Source: Lachnospiraceae bacterium
Lineage (GTDB): Bacteria; Bacillota; Clostridia; Lachnospirales; Lachnospiraceae
Assembly: GCA_900751785.1 (NCBI GenBank)
Contig: CAADSM010000160.1
Location: forward strand, 1 to 30,408
Reading direction: 5' to 3'
Length of the DNA: 30,408 nucleotides
A program made the translations under genes and the position numbers. Within the stretch, counting starts at the first letter, position 1. Each line of letters opens with the position of its first letter. Below are positions 9,174 through 17,828 of this stretch, piece after piece. The notes beneath the pieces were generated by a model that was not told the DNA's origin, made no database searches, and worked only from the letters and a program-made list of their open reading frames with translations.

Positions 9174-10985
9174 ATGGTGAGAAGAGACGGGAAGAGATCA
9201 GGCATACAGCGGCGGTATCTGAAGTATACGGCGGCCCTCCTCGGGCTGGCCCTTTTGCTGTCCAGCCTGGGCGTGGGGCTCAGCGTGCGGGAGAGGCTGA
9301 CGAGATCCATTATAGACAAATATGAGTTTATGACCGAGCGGATGGGGCTTGCCCTGGAAAATATGTTCCGCAGGACAGATGAGACGACCGCGGAGTGCAT
9401 CCTCTACGACGATGTGCAGCAGAGCCTTCGGACACAGGGACTGGAGGAAGTACGGCACATCGCCCTGAGCAAGTATTTTGCGTATATCGACCTTGATTAT
9501 GTGGCGGATTATTGTTACGTGGACAACAAGGGAAATGTATACAGCAGGTCTTATTCCGACGTTTCGTATGCGGATATTGAAGAGAGCGGATTCGAGCGGT
9601 ATCTGGGGGAGGAGTATTCCAGGACAAAGTGGTTCTGGACAAGGGATACTCTGTTCGGGACCGGGGATGACGCTCTTTTTATTGGAAGATATGTAAGGAG
9701 CCTGGAGTATGCCCACGAGCCGGGAATGCTGTTTTTCAAGATGGAGGACGGATTCTTAAGAGAAATCGCGGGGATCAGCCCGGAGCTGGAAGATGAGGCG
9801 GCTGTCGGCGTCGTTGACGGAGAAGGACAGATATGCCTGTCCTCATCGCCGGAAACCTTCCGCGCAGGGGAGAGTGTTCCGGAGGATATCGGGGAGATGG
9901 TCGGCAATGATGCGCGGACGGGAAACGGAGAAGGAACGTCCGGGATGCTTCTTTCGGGGGAGCGGGTGAAAGGCGGCGTGCTTTCGGCATACCGGGATGC
10001 AAGCAGCGGGCTGACGGTATTTTCCTTTGTGCCGGACCGGGTGCTGAATCAGGGGATCATCCCCGTCTTTCTTGTCCTGGCAGGGATCTATCTGCTTGTG
10101 ACCGCGGCGGCGTTTGTCATCAGTATCTATTTCTCAAAGAGATTTACAAAGCCGATACGCACGATCCGGGAGGCTATGGCCGGATTCGACGGGACGAATT
10201 TCGAGCGGACGATAGAACTGCACACGAGCACAGAGCTGGATGAGATCGGGAACTCTTACAATGAGATGCTGCAGAATATCCGGCGGCTGCTCGAGGAGAT
10301 CAAGGCGCAGGAGAAGGAACTTCGGACAACGGAGCTGAATATGCTGATCAGCCAGATCAATCCGCATTTCCTCTATAATACACTGGATACGATCTATATG
10401 CTGGCGCGGATCAATAAGGAAGAGACGACCATGCGGATGATCCAGGCGCTGTCAAAATACCTGCGCCTGTCGCTGAGCAAGGGGAGCGAGATCGTGACCG
10501 TGGAGGATGAGCTGGAAAATGTCCGCAGTTACATGGAAATCCAGCAGATCCGCAACCACGATCTGTTTACCTATGAGATCGACTGCCGGGTGGACGCCGC
10601 GGGCACATATGTCCTGAAGCTGATCCTGCAGCCCCTCGTGGAGAATGCGGTGAAGTACGGATTCCAGGATATATTCGAGGGAGGAAAGATCGTCATAAAG
10701 GCGGAAGAAAAAGAGGGAGACCTGTACCTGAGCGTGGCGAACAACGGCTCACCCATGAAGCCGGAGACAGCGGAAAAGATCAACGGCATGAACGCCCTGC
10801 CTGTGTCGGCGCTCAAAGACTGTTTCCCGGATAAGCGGCACGGGTACGGCGTGATGAACATCCTGATGCGGCTTCGGCTGAAATACGGGGACCGGGCGGC
10901 GTTTTACTGCGAGGCAGAGGAAGATGGAACGGTGTGCACGATCAGGATCCCCGGCGGGGACATGCAGGAGAAAGAGGAGGAGTAG
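9174..10985 (+). CDS. Sensor histidine kinase (YesM family)
   Basis: Membrane sensor that phosphorylates the adjacent response regulator. Transmembrane helix 1 spans about residues 14-34. A roughly 260-residue extracellular domain (probably Cache-like) follows, then helix 2 around 300-325 (IIPVFLVLAGIYLLVTAAAF) and a HAMP linker. The His_kinase dimerisation block has His398 in SQINPHFLYNTLDTIYML, and an HATPase domain carries the N-box (LQPLVENAVKYGF) and a glycine motif (HGYGVMNILMRL). Length 603 is normal for the family. ATG 9174 has GGGGAG just upstream. Only three bases separate its stop from the next lipoprotein gene, so kinase and lipoprotein are co-translated. The ligand is unknown but is probably a sugar, given the neighbours. 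Confidence 0.93.
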   Translation: MVRRDGKRSGIQRRYLKYTAALLGLALLLSSLGVGLSVRERLTRSIIDKYEFMTERMGLALENMFRRTDETTAECILYDDVQQSLRTQGLEEVRHIALSKYFAYIDLDYVADYCYVDNKGNVYSRSYSDVSYADIEESGFERYLGEEYSRTKWFWTRDTLFGTGDDALFIGRYVRSLEYAHEPGMLFFKMEDGFLREIAGISPELEDEAAVGVVDGEGQICLSSSPETFRAGESVPEDIGEMVGNDARTGNGEGTSGMLLSGERVKGGVLSAYRDASSGLTVFSFVPDRVLNQGIIPVFLVLAGIYLLVTAAAFVISIYFSKRFTKPIRTIREAMAGFDGTNFERTIELHTSTELDEIGNSYNEMLQNIRRLLEEIKAQEKELRTTELNMLISQINPHFLYNTLDTIYMLARINKEETTMRMIQALSKYLRLSLSKGSEIVTVEDELENVRSYMEIQQIRNHDLFTYEIDCRVDAAGTYVLKLILQPLVENAVKYGFQDIFEGGKIVIKAEEKEGDLYLSVANNGSPMKPETAEKINGMNALPVSALKDCFPDKRHGYGVMNILMRLRLKYGDRAAFYCEAEEDGTVCTIRIPGGDMQEKEEE

Positions 10986-10988
10986 CGG

Positions 10989-12269
10989 ATGGATAAAAGA
11001 AGAATGAGGATTGCGGGAGCTGCGGCGCTGCTCCTTGCCCTGTCGGCAGCAGGCTGTGCGGGGGACAATGCGGAGACTGTGAGCGGAGATGAGGAAGTGT
11101 CCATTCCGATCACTCTGATCGTGGATTCTTCCACGGGGATACGAAACGAGGAAAATGTGATCCGCGCGTTTAACCAGATGTACGACGGGAAATGGCAGGC
11201 GGATGTGGACTGGATCATGGAGACAGAAGAGGAATACCGGCAGAACTTAAAGCGCCAGAATGTGACAGATACGCTTCCGGCGGTGATCACGGACCTTCGG
11301 ATGCTCCCGTCTTTCTACTATATGATGATAGAGGACGGACGGATCGAAGAGCTGTCCGACTATATATACGGAGACGAGGAGTGGATGGCGATGATCGAGC
11401 CTGCGGTGCTTGAGTCGTGCAGCGAGGAAGACGGGAGCATTTACTTAAGCCCGATCAGCACGGCGGCGTTCTCCTGCTCGGGGATGTACTGGAACGAAGA
11501 ATTATTCGCACAGGCGGGAATCGAGCGGTTCCCGGAGACGTGGGAAGAGTTCTGGGACTGCTGCGAGCAGCTTCAGAACAGTGGGATCACGCCCCTGGCA
11601 CTGCACACGGAGGGCACGGGCTGGGCGCCCATGCTGATCGCCACCGCGGAGACGGCTTCCAAAGAGGAAGGAGCGGCGTTCATGCAGGAGTTTTACCCGG
11701 AAACTTATCAGAACGAGAGCGGGATACATCTTGCGCAGACGCTGCAGAGGCTGTTTTCCTATACGACGGAAAATGCGCTCTATTCCGATTTTGACGTTTC
11801 TTATGAGAACTTCTTTGCCGGGGAGGCGGCGATGATCCCCAACGGATACTGGATGATGGACCAGATCCCGGAGGAATGGCAGGACAAGGTGCGTTTCTCT
11901 GCATTTCCGGGGAATAAGATGATCTCATCGCCTGAGACATTCGGCTGGGCGATCGTGTCCGGGTACAGCGAGGAGGTGAAGGAAGGAGCTGCGGCGCTGT
12001 TAAAGCTGCGCACGCAGCTGAACATGGAGCAGAGGGAAGAACTCTTTGCCAAAGACCCTTCCGGGATGATCCCTGCGGAGCGGGATTATATCGAAGCATA
12101 CAGGAAGAACCCTCAGCTTGTGCCGAATTATCAGGTGAAATGGAACTCCATCCTGCAGGAAGAGACGCTGGGAGAGATCCTGCCGGCTCTTGCTCAGGGG
12201 AAGATGACGCCGGAGGAATTTGCGGCCAGAGAAGATGAGAGCATCCGTATGTTTGAGGAAGAACAGTGA
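10989..12269 (+). CDS. Extracellular solute-binding lipoprotein coupled to the sensor kinase
   Basis: Family 1 solute-binding protein, 426 residues. The signal peptide ends in a lipoprotein site with Cys23 (LLLALSAAGC), so it is anchored to the outer face of the membrane. The body shows the usual carbohydrate-binding pattern: an N-terminal strand (IPITLIVDSSTG), the middle motif YWNEELFAQAGIERFPETWEEF, and GEAAMIPNGYWMMDQI. An AGGAGG site lies directly before ATG 10989, overlapping the end of the kinase gene. It is separated from the transport genes by a promoter region, so it belongs with the two-component genes. It may present the ligand to the kinase rather than, or besides, feeding the permeases. 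The substrate cannot be read from sequence. Confidence 0.88.
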   Translation: MDKRRMRIAGAAALLLALSAAGCAGDNAETVSGDEEVSIPITLIVDSSTGIRNEENVIRAFNQMYDGKWQADVDWIMETEEEYRQNLKRQNVTDTLPAVITDLRMLPSFYYMMIEDGRIEELSDYIYGDEEWMAMIEPAVLESCSEEDGSIYLSPISTAAFSCSGMYWNEELFAQAGIERFPETWEEFWDCCEQLQNSGITPLALHTEGTGWAPMLIATAETASKEEGAAFMQEFYPETYQNESGIHLAQTLQRLFSYTTENALYSDFDVSYENFFAGEAAMIPNGYWMMDQIPEEWQDKVRFSAFPGNKMISSPETFGWAIVSGYSEEVKEGAAALLKLRTQLNMEQREELFAKDPSGMIPAERDYIEAYRKNPQLVPNYQVKWNSILQEETLGEILPALAQGKMTPEEFAAREDESIRMFEEEQ

Positions 12270-12325
12270 TGTATATTTTTTGATATCCGAGGTTTTGTAT
12301 TTGTTAACGGCAGGGCGGACGGGAC

Positions 12326-12366
12326 TGTTATAATTCCCTCAAGAACAAGGAAAACAAAAGGTTTTC
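12326..12366 (+). promoter_or_regulatory. Extended -10 promoter and leader dyad before the transport genes
   Basis: TGTTATAAT (12326-12334) is an extended -10 element with no recognisable -35 at the normal distance, as expected for a promoter needing an AraC-type activator. Just downstream, in the predicted leader, GAAAAC (12350-12355) and GTTTTC (12361-12366) form a perfect 6-bp inverted repeat with a 5-base spacer, directly before the ribosome site. It could be a roadblock operator; it is not a good match to the CcpA cre consensus. Confidence 0.55.
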
Positions 12367-12384
12367 AGAAAGGTGAGGGATACA

Positions 12385-13692
12385 ATGAAAAAGAAAAAAG
12401 TATTATCGATCGTACTGGCTGCGGCAATGGCGGCAGGACTGATGGCAGGCTGCGGAAGCGATTCCGGATCCGATTCCGAAAAAGGCGGTTCGGAAGAGGC
12501 GAAAGGAAAGGTATATTATCTAAACTTTAAGCCTGAGGCGGATGAGTACTGGCAGGAGCTGGCGGAGACTTATACAGACGAGACCGGCGTGCCGGTGACC
12601 GTGCTGACGGCGGCTTCCGGCGAGTATGAGAAGACGCTGAAATCCGAGATGGCAAAGACAGACGCCCCGACGCTGTTCCAGGTGAACGGACCGGTCGGAC
12701 TGGCAAGCTGGAAGGATTACTGTTACGACCTGTCCGGTTCTGATATTGCGGGAGAACTGACAGACGACAGCTTCGCCCTGATGGATGGGGACAAGATGGC
12801 GGGCATCGCCTACGTGGTTGAGAACTACGGGATCATTTACAACAAGGCGCTTCTGGAAGAAGCAGGCTACACGGCGGATGACATCACAGATTTTGACAGC
12901 TTCAAGGCGGTCGTAGAAGACATCACAGCCCGCAAGGACGACCTCGGCTTCTCCGCTTTTACATCCGCGGGCATGGACGGATCGTCTGACTGGAGATTCA
13001 AGACCCATCTCGCAAACCTTCCGATCTACTATGAATACAAAGACGAAGGAATCGACACGACAGACGCGATCAAAGGGACCTATCTCGACAACTACCGTCA
13101 GATATGGGATCTGTACATAAACAACGCGACCTGCGCTCCGACTGAGATCTCTACCAAGACGGCGGACGACGCGACGGCTGATTTCGTGACAGAGGAAGCG
13201 GTATTCTACCAGAATGGAACATGGGAATACAATAATATTGCGGACATCGGAGACGAGAATCTGGGAATCCTCCCGATCTACATCGGTGTGGAAGGCGAAG
13301 AGAACCAGGGCGTGTGCACGGGAACAGAAAACTACTGGTGCGTAAACTCCAAGGCATCCGAGGATGATATCCAGGCGACCCTCGACTTCATGAACTGGTG
13401 CGTGACGTCTGACGAAGGCGTGGAGGCAATGTGCACCGACATGGGATTTGTCATCCCGTTTCCGGCGAACCTGGAGTCTACAAACACTCTGGTAAATGAG
13501 GCGAACAAGTACATGGAAGATGGCAAGACGCCTGTGACATGGTGCTTCTCCACAATGCCGTCCGAAGAGTGGAAAAACGGCGTGGGATCAGCCCTGACAG
13601 CGTATGCCGCAGACCAGACAGACGCGAACTGGGACGCAGTGGTGAGCGCGTTCGTAGACGGATGGGCGGCAGAGGCAGCGGCTGCAAAATAA
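12385..13692 (+). CDS. Carbohydrate ABC transporter substrate-binding lipoprotein
   Basis: Binding component of the CUT1 sugar importer encoded downstream. The signal peptide has a lipidated Cys23 (LAAAMAAGLMAGC) followed by a serine- and glycine-rich linker. The mature part follows the solute-binding family 1 pattern: YYLNFKPEADEYWQ at the start, VENYGIIYNKALLEEAGY in the hinge region, and AVFYQNGTWEYNNI later. Length is 435 residues. ATG 12385 is chosen (good AAAGGTGAGGG site); an in-frame GTG at 12373 lies within that ribosome site. The gene has its own promoter and is followed by a terminator before the permeases, so it is probably made in excess of them. It shares only general family features with the preceding lipoprotein. 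Confidence 0.92.
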   Translation: MKKKKVLSIVLAAAMAAGLMAGCGSDSGSDSEKGGSEEAKGKVYYLNFKPEADEYWQELAETYTDETGVPVTVLTAASGEYEKTLKSEMAKTDAPTLFQVNGPVGLASWKDYCYDLSGSDIAGELTDDSFALMDGDKMAGIAYVVENYGIIYNKALLEEAGYTADDITDFDSFKAVVEDITARKDDLGFSAFTSAGMDGSSDWRFKTHLANLPIYYEYKDEGIDTTDAIKGTYLDNYRQIWDLYINNATCAPTEISTKTADDATADFVTEEAVFYQNGTWEYNNIADIGDENLGILPIYIGVEGEENQGVCTGTENYWCVNSKASEDDIQATLDFMNWCVTSDEGVEAMCTDMGFVIPFPANLESTNTLVNEANKYMEDGKTPVTWCFSTMPSEEWKNGVGSALTAYAADQTDANWDAVVSAFVDGWAAEAAAAK

Positions 13693-13745
13693 GAAACTTT
13701 AAGCTCTTACTTTCATTTCATATTTCGTATTTATTTTACATCAAT

Positions 13746-13779
13746 GCGGCGGGCAGAGACGGTCTGAACGCCGCTTTTT
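13746..13779 (+). terminator. Intergenic (read-through) terminator between binding protein and permeases
   Basis: GCGGCG (13746-13751) pairs with CGCCGC (13769-13774) and is followed by five T (13775-13779), just upstream of the AAAGGAGG site of the first permease. No separate promoter was recognised for the permeases, so this is probably a partial terminator that sets the protein ratio. Confidence 0.7.
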
Positions 13780-13796
13780 AAAGGAGGACGATTTTA

Positions 13797-14639
13797 ATGG
13801 AAAAAGCGTTGAAACGCTATATGCCGGTTTTTGTACTCCCTACGTTCTTTGCGTTTATCCTTGGATTTATCGTTCCGTTTATCATGGGGATCTGGCTGTC
13901 GTTCTGTGAGTTTACCACAGTGACAGACGCGAAATTCGTGGGACTGTCGAATTATGTTGAAGCGTTCAAGGATACGGTATTCCGGCACTCATTCTGGTAC
14001 ACCTGCCTGTTTGCGGCTGTATCGCTGGTGGTGATCAATGTCTTTGCATTCGCGCTCGCGATGGCGCTGACGCAGAAGATGAAGGGAACGAATATCTTCC
14101 GTACCATTTTCTTTATGCCGAACCTGATCGGAGGCATCGTGCTTGGATATATCTGGCAGCTGATCTTCAACGGCATCCTTGCAAAATACCAGACCGCCCT
14201 CGGGTTAAACGAGTGGTACGGCTTCTGGGGACTGATCATCCTTGTGAGCTGGCAGCAGATCGGATATATGATGATCATCTATATCGCGGGACTTCAGTCT
14301 ATCCCCGGAGACGTGATGGAGGCGGCGCAGATCGACGGCGCGTCCGGTATCCAGAGGCTTTTCCGGGTGACGATCCCCATGATGATGCCGTCCATTACCA
14401 TCTGTATGTTCCTGTCCATCACCAACGGCTTCAAGCTCTTTGACCAGAACCTGTCGCTGACGGCGGGCGAACCGTCGAAGATGTCAGAGATGATGGCGCT
14501 CAATATCTTCAATACCTTCTACGGACGTACCGGATGGGAAGGCGTGGGACAGGCGAAGGCGGTTATATTCTTCGTGATCGTAGTCGGAATCGGCCTGATC
14601 CAGCTGCGCGCGACGCGCTCAAAGGAGGTGCAGCAGTAA
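13797..14639 (+). CDS. Sugar ABC transporter permease 1 (CUT1, MalF/UgpA type)
   Basis: Membrane subunit of a carbohydrate importer, 280 residues. The N-terminal membrane helix (VFVLPTFFAFILGFIVPFI) and about five more hydrophobic segments fit the MalF/UgpA topology. The ATPase-contact loop is EAAQIDGASGIQRLFRVTIP followed by MMMPS, the canonical EAA motif. AAAGGAGG precedes ATG 13797 by 10 bases. The gene is directly followed, with no gap, by the second permease. No ATP-binding gene is present, so it must use a shared ATPase encoded elsewhere. Confidence 0.93.
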   Translation: MEKALKRYMPVFVLPTFFAFILGFIVPFIMGIWLSFCEFTTVTDAKFVGLSNYVEAFKDTVFRHSFWYTCLFAAVSLVVINVFAFALAMALTQKMKGTNIFRTIFFMPNLIGGIVLGYIWQLIFNGILAKYQTALGLNEWYGFWGLIILVSWQQIGYMMIIYIAGLQSIPGDVMEAAQIDGASGIQRLFRVTIPMMMPSITICMFLSITNGFKLFDQNLSLTAGEPSKMSEMMALNIFNTFYGRTGWEGVGQAKAVIFFVIVVGIGLIQLRATRSKEVQQ

Positions 14640-15482
14640 ATGAACGGGAAAAAGAAACAGGTGTTAAGCCTTCTCGGCACAGGAGTATTCACGGTCATCG
14701 GACTGGTCTATATCGCGCCGATCCTGATCGTGCTTATGAATTCGTTCAAAAAGAAAGTCTATATCAACAAGGAGCCGTTTAAGCTGCCCGTGGAAAAGAC
14801 GTGGAACAGCATTGAGAACTATCTGACGGCGATCGACAAGTACGAACTGCTCAGCGCGGTAGGCTGGACGGTATTTATCACGGTGGGATCCGTGCTGGTG
14901 ATCCTTGTGTGCACGTCCATGTGTGCATGGTATATCACGAGGGTGAAGACGAAATTTACGAAGGCCCTTTACCTGCTCTGCGTATTCTCTATGGTCGTGC
15001 CGTTCCAGATGGTGATGTTCACGCTGTCCCTTGTGGCGGACCGGACAAGACTCAACACACCGTGGGGGATCATCATCATTTATCTGGGTTTCGGCGCTGG
15101 ACTGGCGGTATTTATGTTCTGCGGCTTTGTGAAGTCCATCCCGCTTGAGATCGAGGAGGCGGCGATGATCGACGGATGTACCCCGCTGCGCACATTTTTC
15201 GGCGTGGTGCTCCCGATCATGAAGCCCACTTATATCTCGGTAGGTATCCTGGAGACGATGTGGATCTGGAACGACTTCCTCCTTCCGTATCTCGTGCTGG
15301 ACCTGAACAAGTATAAGACGATTTCCATTGCCATCCAGTATATGAAGGGCAGCTACGGGCGCGTGGATATGGGCGCTATTATGGCGGCGCTGATCCTGGC
15401 GGTGATCCCGGTCATCATCTTCTATCTGGCATGCCAGAAGCATATCATCAAAGGCGTGGCAGCGGGAGCTGTGAAAGGGTAG
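14640..15482 (+). CDS. Sugar ABC transporter permease 2 (CUT1, MalG/UgpE type)
   Basis: Second membrane subunit of the sugar importer, 280 residues. It has the N-terminal helix of the MalG group (VFTVIGLVYIAPILIVLMNSF), about six membrane segments, and the EAA loop IEEAAMIDGCTPLRTFFGVV followed by LPIMKP. The motif WIWNDFLLPYLVL is typical of UgpE-like subunits. ATG 14640 immediately follows the stop of permease 1, and an AAAGGAGGTG site is embedded in the end of that gene, so the two are translationally linked. A weak 5-bp hairpin (15501-15516) follows the stop but has no T run. Confidence 0.93.
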   Translation: MNGKKKQVLSLLGTGVFTVIGLVYIAPILIVLMNSFKKKVYINKEPFKLPVEKTWNSIENYLTAIDKYELLSAVGWTVFITVGSVLVILVCTSMCAWYITRVKTKFTKALYLLCVFSMVVPFQMVMFTLSLVADRTRLNTPWGIIIIYLGFGAGLAVFMFCGFVKSIPLEIEEAAMIDGCTPLRTFFGVVLPIMKPTYISVGILETMWIWNDFLLPYLVLDLNKYKTISIAIQYMKGSYGRVDMGAIMAALILAVIPVIIFYLACQKHIIKGVAAGAVKG

Positions 15483-15516
15483 ATTTGGTAAATTGGCAGT
15501 CCTGCAGAAAAGCAGG

Positions 15517-15563
15517 TTGCTAAAAGCAGCGATTTTGCGTATACTGGGAAGGAAATTCCCAGT
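15517..15563 (+). promoter_or_regulatory. Promoter and palindromic operator candidate of the homocysteine methyltransferase gene
   Basis: TTGCTA (15517-15522), a 17-base spacer and TATACT (15540-15545) form a plausible promoter. Overlapping its -10 and the expected start point is a perfect palindrome: ACTGGGAA (15543-15550), GGAAA, TTCCCAGT (15556-15563). Its position would allow a repressor to block initiation. The responsible regulator is not evident. No SAM, cobalamin or T-box signature was recognised in the 180-base gap. Confidence 0.55.
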
Positions 15564-15661
15564 GAGGAACGCAGGATCATCATGCATCCGACGTTCTATG
15601 AAGAAGCTGAGAAGAAGACAGACTGACGTTATTGATTATAGAACAGAGGAGAGCGCAATAC

Positions 15662-17551
15662 ATGGATTTTCACAAGATATTGACATCCCGCCTGCTGGTC
15701 ACGGACGGCGCGATGGGAACATACTACAGAGAAAAATACGGCGACAGTTCGAGAGCGCCGGAGCTTGACAACCTGTCGGATCCCGAGAGGATCGGAGCGA
15801 TCCACCGCGAATACATTGAAGCGGGGGCGGACATCATAAGGACCAACAGCTTCGCCTCGAATGTGCAGACGCTCTGCCCGGATCCCTCCGGACAGACGAG
15901 AGAGGCGCGGCTGCGGACTGTCTATGAGAATGTATCCGCTGCATGCCGGATCGCAAAGTCTGCGGTGAAAGAGGCAGGCTGCGGACTGGCCGGCGGCGAG
16001 GGAGAGAGCCGGGGACAGGACCGTGAGGCGATCCGGGAAAAGAGTCAGAGAGAGATCTATATCGCCGGGGATATCGGGCCGGTGCCCGAGCAGGGCGGCG
16101 CGGACGAGCGGGATGAAGCGGTCATCGAAGAATACAAGACGATGGCAGAGGCGCAGCTTGACGCCGGGATCCGGCTGATCTGGTTTGAGACCTTCCCGGA
16201 TCTCGAGCGGATCCTGCCTGTGGCAGAGTGGATCCGTTCTGTCAGCGACGCATTTATCATGGCCAGCTTTTCTGTCAACGTGTTCGGCTATACCCAGACA
16301 GGAATCGGGATGGGCGAGCTTTTGAAGACGGCGAAGGAGAGCGAGCTGATCGACGGGATCGGATTCAACTGCGGCATCGGTCCGTCTCATCTGAGCCGCC
16401 TTTTGAAGAGGCAGGATATGGGAGACCTGATCGTATCAGCGGCGCCTAACGCCGGATATGCAGACCGGATCGAGAACAGGATGGTCTATCGGGACAATTC
16501 TGCATATTTCTGCGAGGCGATGGAAGAGATCGCAGGACTGGGCGTGAATATCATCGGCGGCTGCTGCGGGACGAGCCCGTCCTACACGAGGAAGCTTGCG
16601 GCTGCCGCAGGACACAGGACTCCTGCAAAGAGGCTTTCGGACCGCCCCGAGGAGAGGGCAGAGTCAGAGATCCGGTATGATAATAATCCGTTTATCCGGA
16701 AACTCTACTCCGGAGAGAAAGTCGTCATCGCCGAGCTGGACCCGCCTTTTGACGGAAACGACAGGAAGATGATGGATGCGGCGGCAGTCCTCCAACACGC
16801 GGGGGTCGAGGTGATCACATTCTCAGATTCTCCGATGGGAAAGATGCGCGCCTCATCCGTACTGTCTGCAGTCAAGACTGCAGGCCGGCTCCAGATCGAT
16901 ACCATGCCCCATATTGCATGCCGTGACAGGAATGCCATCGGGATCGGCTCAGAGATACTGGGAGCTTACATGAACGGCATCCGCAATTTCCTTTTCGTGA
17001 CAGGCGATCCTGTGCCCTCCGGCGACAGGGGGAACATCACTTCGGTCTACGACTACCATTCGGTCACTCTGATGAACTATGTAAGGCAGATGAACCGGGA
17101 GTATTTTGCAGAGGATCCGGTCGCCTACGGCGGTGCGCTGAACTACGGGAGAGCGAACATCGACGCGGAGATCCGGCGGATGCAGAAGAAGTGTGAGGCG
17201 GGCGCCTCCTTCTTCCTGACCCAGCCGATCTACTCGGATGAAGATATCGAGAGGATCCGGTACATAAAGAGCAGGATCGACACGAAGATCATATGCGGGA
17301 TCATGCCGCTTGTCAGCTACCGCAATGCAGTGTTCATGAAGAATGAGATCACGGGAATCCACGTGCCGGATGAGATCATAGTCCGGTACGACCCGGGCAT
17401 GAGCCGTGAGGAAGCTCAGGCTGTCGGCGTCCGTATCGCGGCGGAGATCGCGGAGAAGCTCTCGGAGACCGCGGACGGGTATTATTTTATGGTGCCGTTC
17501 AACCGGGCGGGGATGATCGCAGAGATCATGGAGAAGATGGAGCTTTGCTGA
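15662..17551 (+). CDS. Bifunctional homocysteine S-methyltransferase / methylenetetrahydrofolate reductase (YitJ-like)
   Basis: Methionine synthesis and one-carbon enzyme. The N-terminal ~320 residues are a homocysteine S-methyltransferase barrel: LVTDGAMGTYY near the start, and zinc ligands Cys237 (GFNCGIGP) and Cys301-Cys302 (GGCCGTSP). The C-terminal ~290 residues are a MetF-type flavin barrel (VVIAELDPPFDGND, then FLFVTGDPVPSGDRG, then ASFFLTQPIYSDED), which reduces methylene-THF to methyl-THF. The order and total length (630) match the B. subtilis YitJ architecture. ATG 15662 has GAGGAG about 10 bases upstream; an earlier in-frame TTG (15632) has none. There is no cobalamin-binding domain, so the methyl donor is not expected to be bound B12 on the same chain. 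Confidence 0.93.
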   Translation: MDFHKILTSRLLVTDGAMGTYYREKYGDSSRAPELDNLSDPERIGAIHREYIEAGADIIRTNSFASNVQTLCPDPSGQTREARLRTVYENVSAACRIAKSAVKEAGCGLAGGEGESRGQDREAIREKSQREIYIAGDIGPVPEQGGADERDEAVIEEYKTMAEAQLDAGIRLIWFETFPDLERILPVAEWIRSVSDAFIMASFSVNVFGYTQTGIGMGELLKTAKESELIDGIGFNCGIGPSHLSRLLKRQDMGDLIVSAAPNAGYADRIENRMVYRDNSAYFCEAMEEIAGLGVNIIGGCCGTSPSYTRKLAAAAGHRTPAKRLSDRPEERAESEIRYDNNPFIRKLYSGEKVVIAELDPPFDGNDRKMMDAAAVLQHAGVEVITFSDSPMGKMRASSVLSAVKTAGRLQIDTMPHIACRDRNAIGIGSEILGAYMNGIRNFLFVTGDPVPSGDRGNITSVYDYHSVTLMNYVRQMNREYFAEDPVAYGGALNYGRANIDAEIRRMQKKCEAGASFFLTQPIYSDEDIERIRYIKSRIDTKIICGIMPLVSYRNAVFMKNEITGIHVPDEIIVRYDPGMSREEAQAVGVRIAAEIAEKLSETADGYYFMVPFNRAGMIAEIMEKMELC

Positions 17552-17660
17552 TCCGACGCGGGATAAGCTAAAGATGATCGGTATTTGATTAAAAAGTATT
17601 AATACGGTTGACTGCCGGGGCGATGATCAGTATGATGATAAGAAAGTCTTATCAACATAA

Positions 17661-17707
17661 ATCCTCTGACAGCAGCAGCGTAAATGGCTTCTGCTGTCAG
17701 AGGATTT
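17661..17707 (+). terminator. Strong bidirectional terminator-like hairpin
   Basis: ATCCTCTGACAGCAG (17661-17675) pairs perfectly over 15 bp with 17691-17705, around a 15-base loop, followed by TTTTAT and preceded by an A-rich stretch. It lies between the methyltransferase gene and the pyruvate kinase promoter. Confidence 0.88.
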
Positions 17708-17774
17708 TATGTTATATGTTTGTAAAGAAGGAGTGTATATTGTCATTTCTCTCTGGATATTGAACCGGCAATGA

Positions 17775-17783
17775 TGATATAAT
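17775..17783 (+). promoter_or_regulatory. pyk: Extended -10 promoter of pyruvate kinase
   Basis: TGATATAAT (17775-17783) is an extended -10 element 46 bases before the pyk start. No consensus -35 sits at 16-18 bases upstream. A GAAAGGA ribosome site follows at about 17815. Confidence 0.6.
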
Positions 17784-17828
17784 GGACATTGTAAAATTGA
17801 AAGGGATTTATCCAGAAAGGAAATAATT

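Noticed and set aside
12350..12366. CcpA cre site in the binding-protein leader
   Set aside because: The GAAAAC-N5-GTTTTC dyad lacks the central CG and spacing of the cre consensus; kept only as an unassigned dyad.
15501..15589. Possible riboswitch with alternative CCTGC / GCAGG pairings before the methyltransferase gene
   Set aside because: Most of the paired elements lie upstream of, or at, the predicted transcription start, and none of the SAM, cobalamin or T-box hallmark motifs is present. A DNA operator explains the palindrome better.
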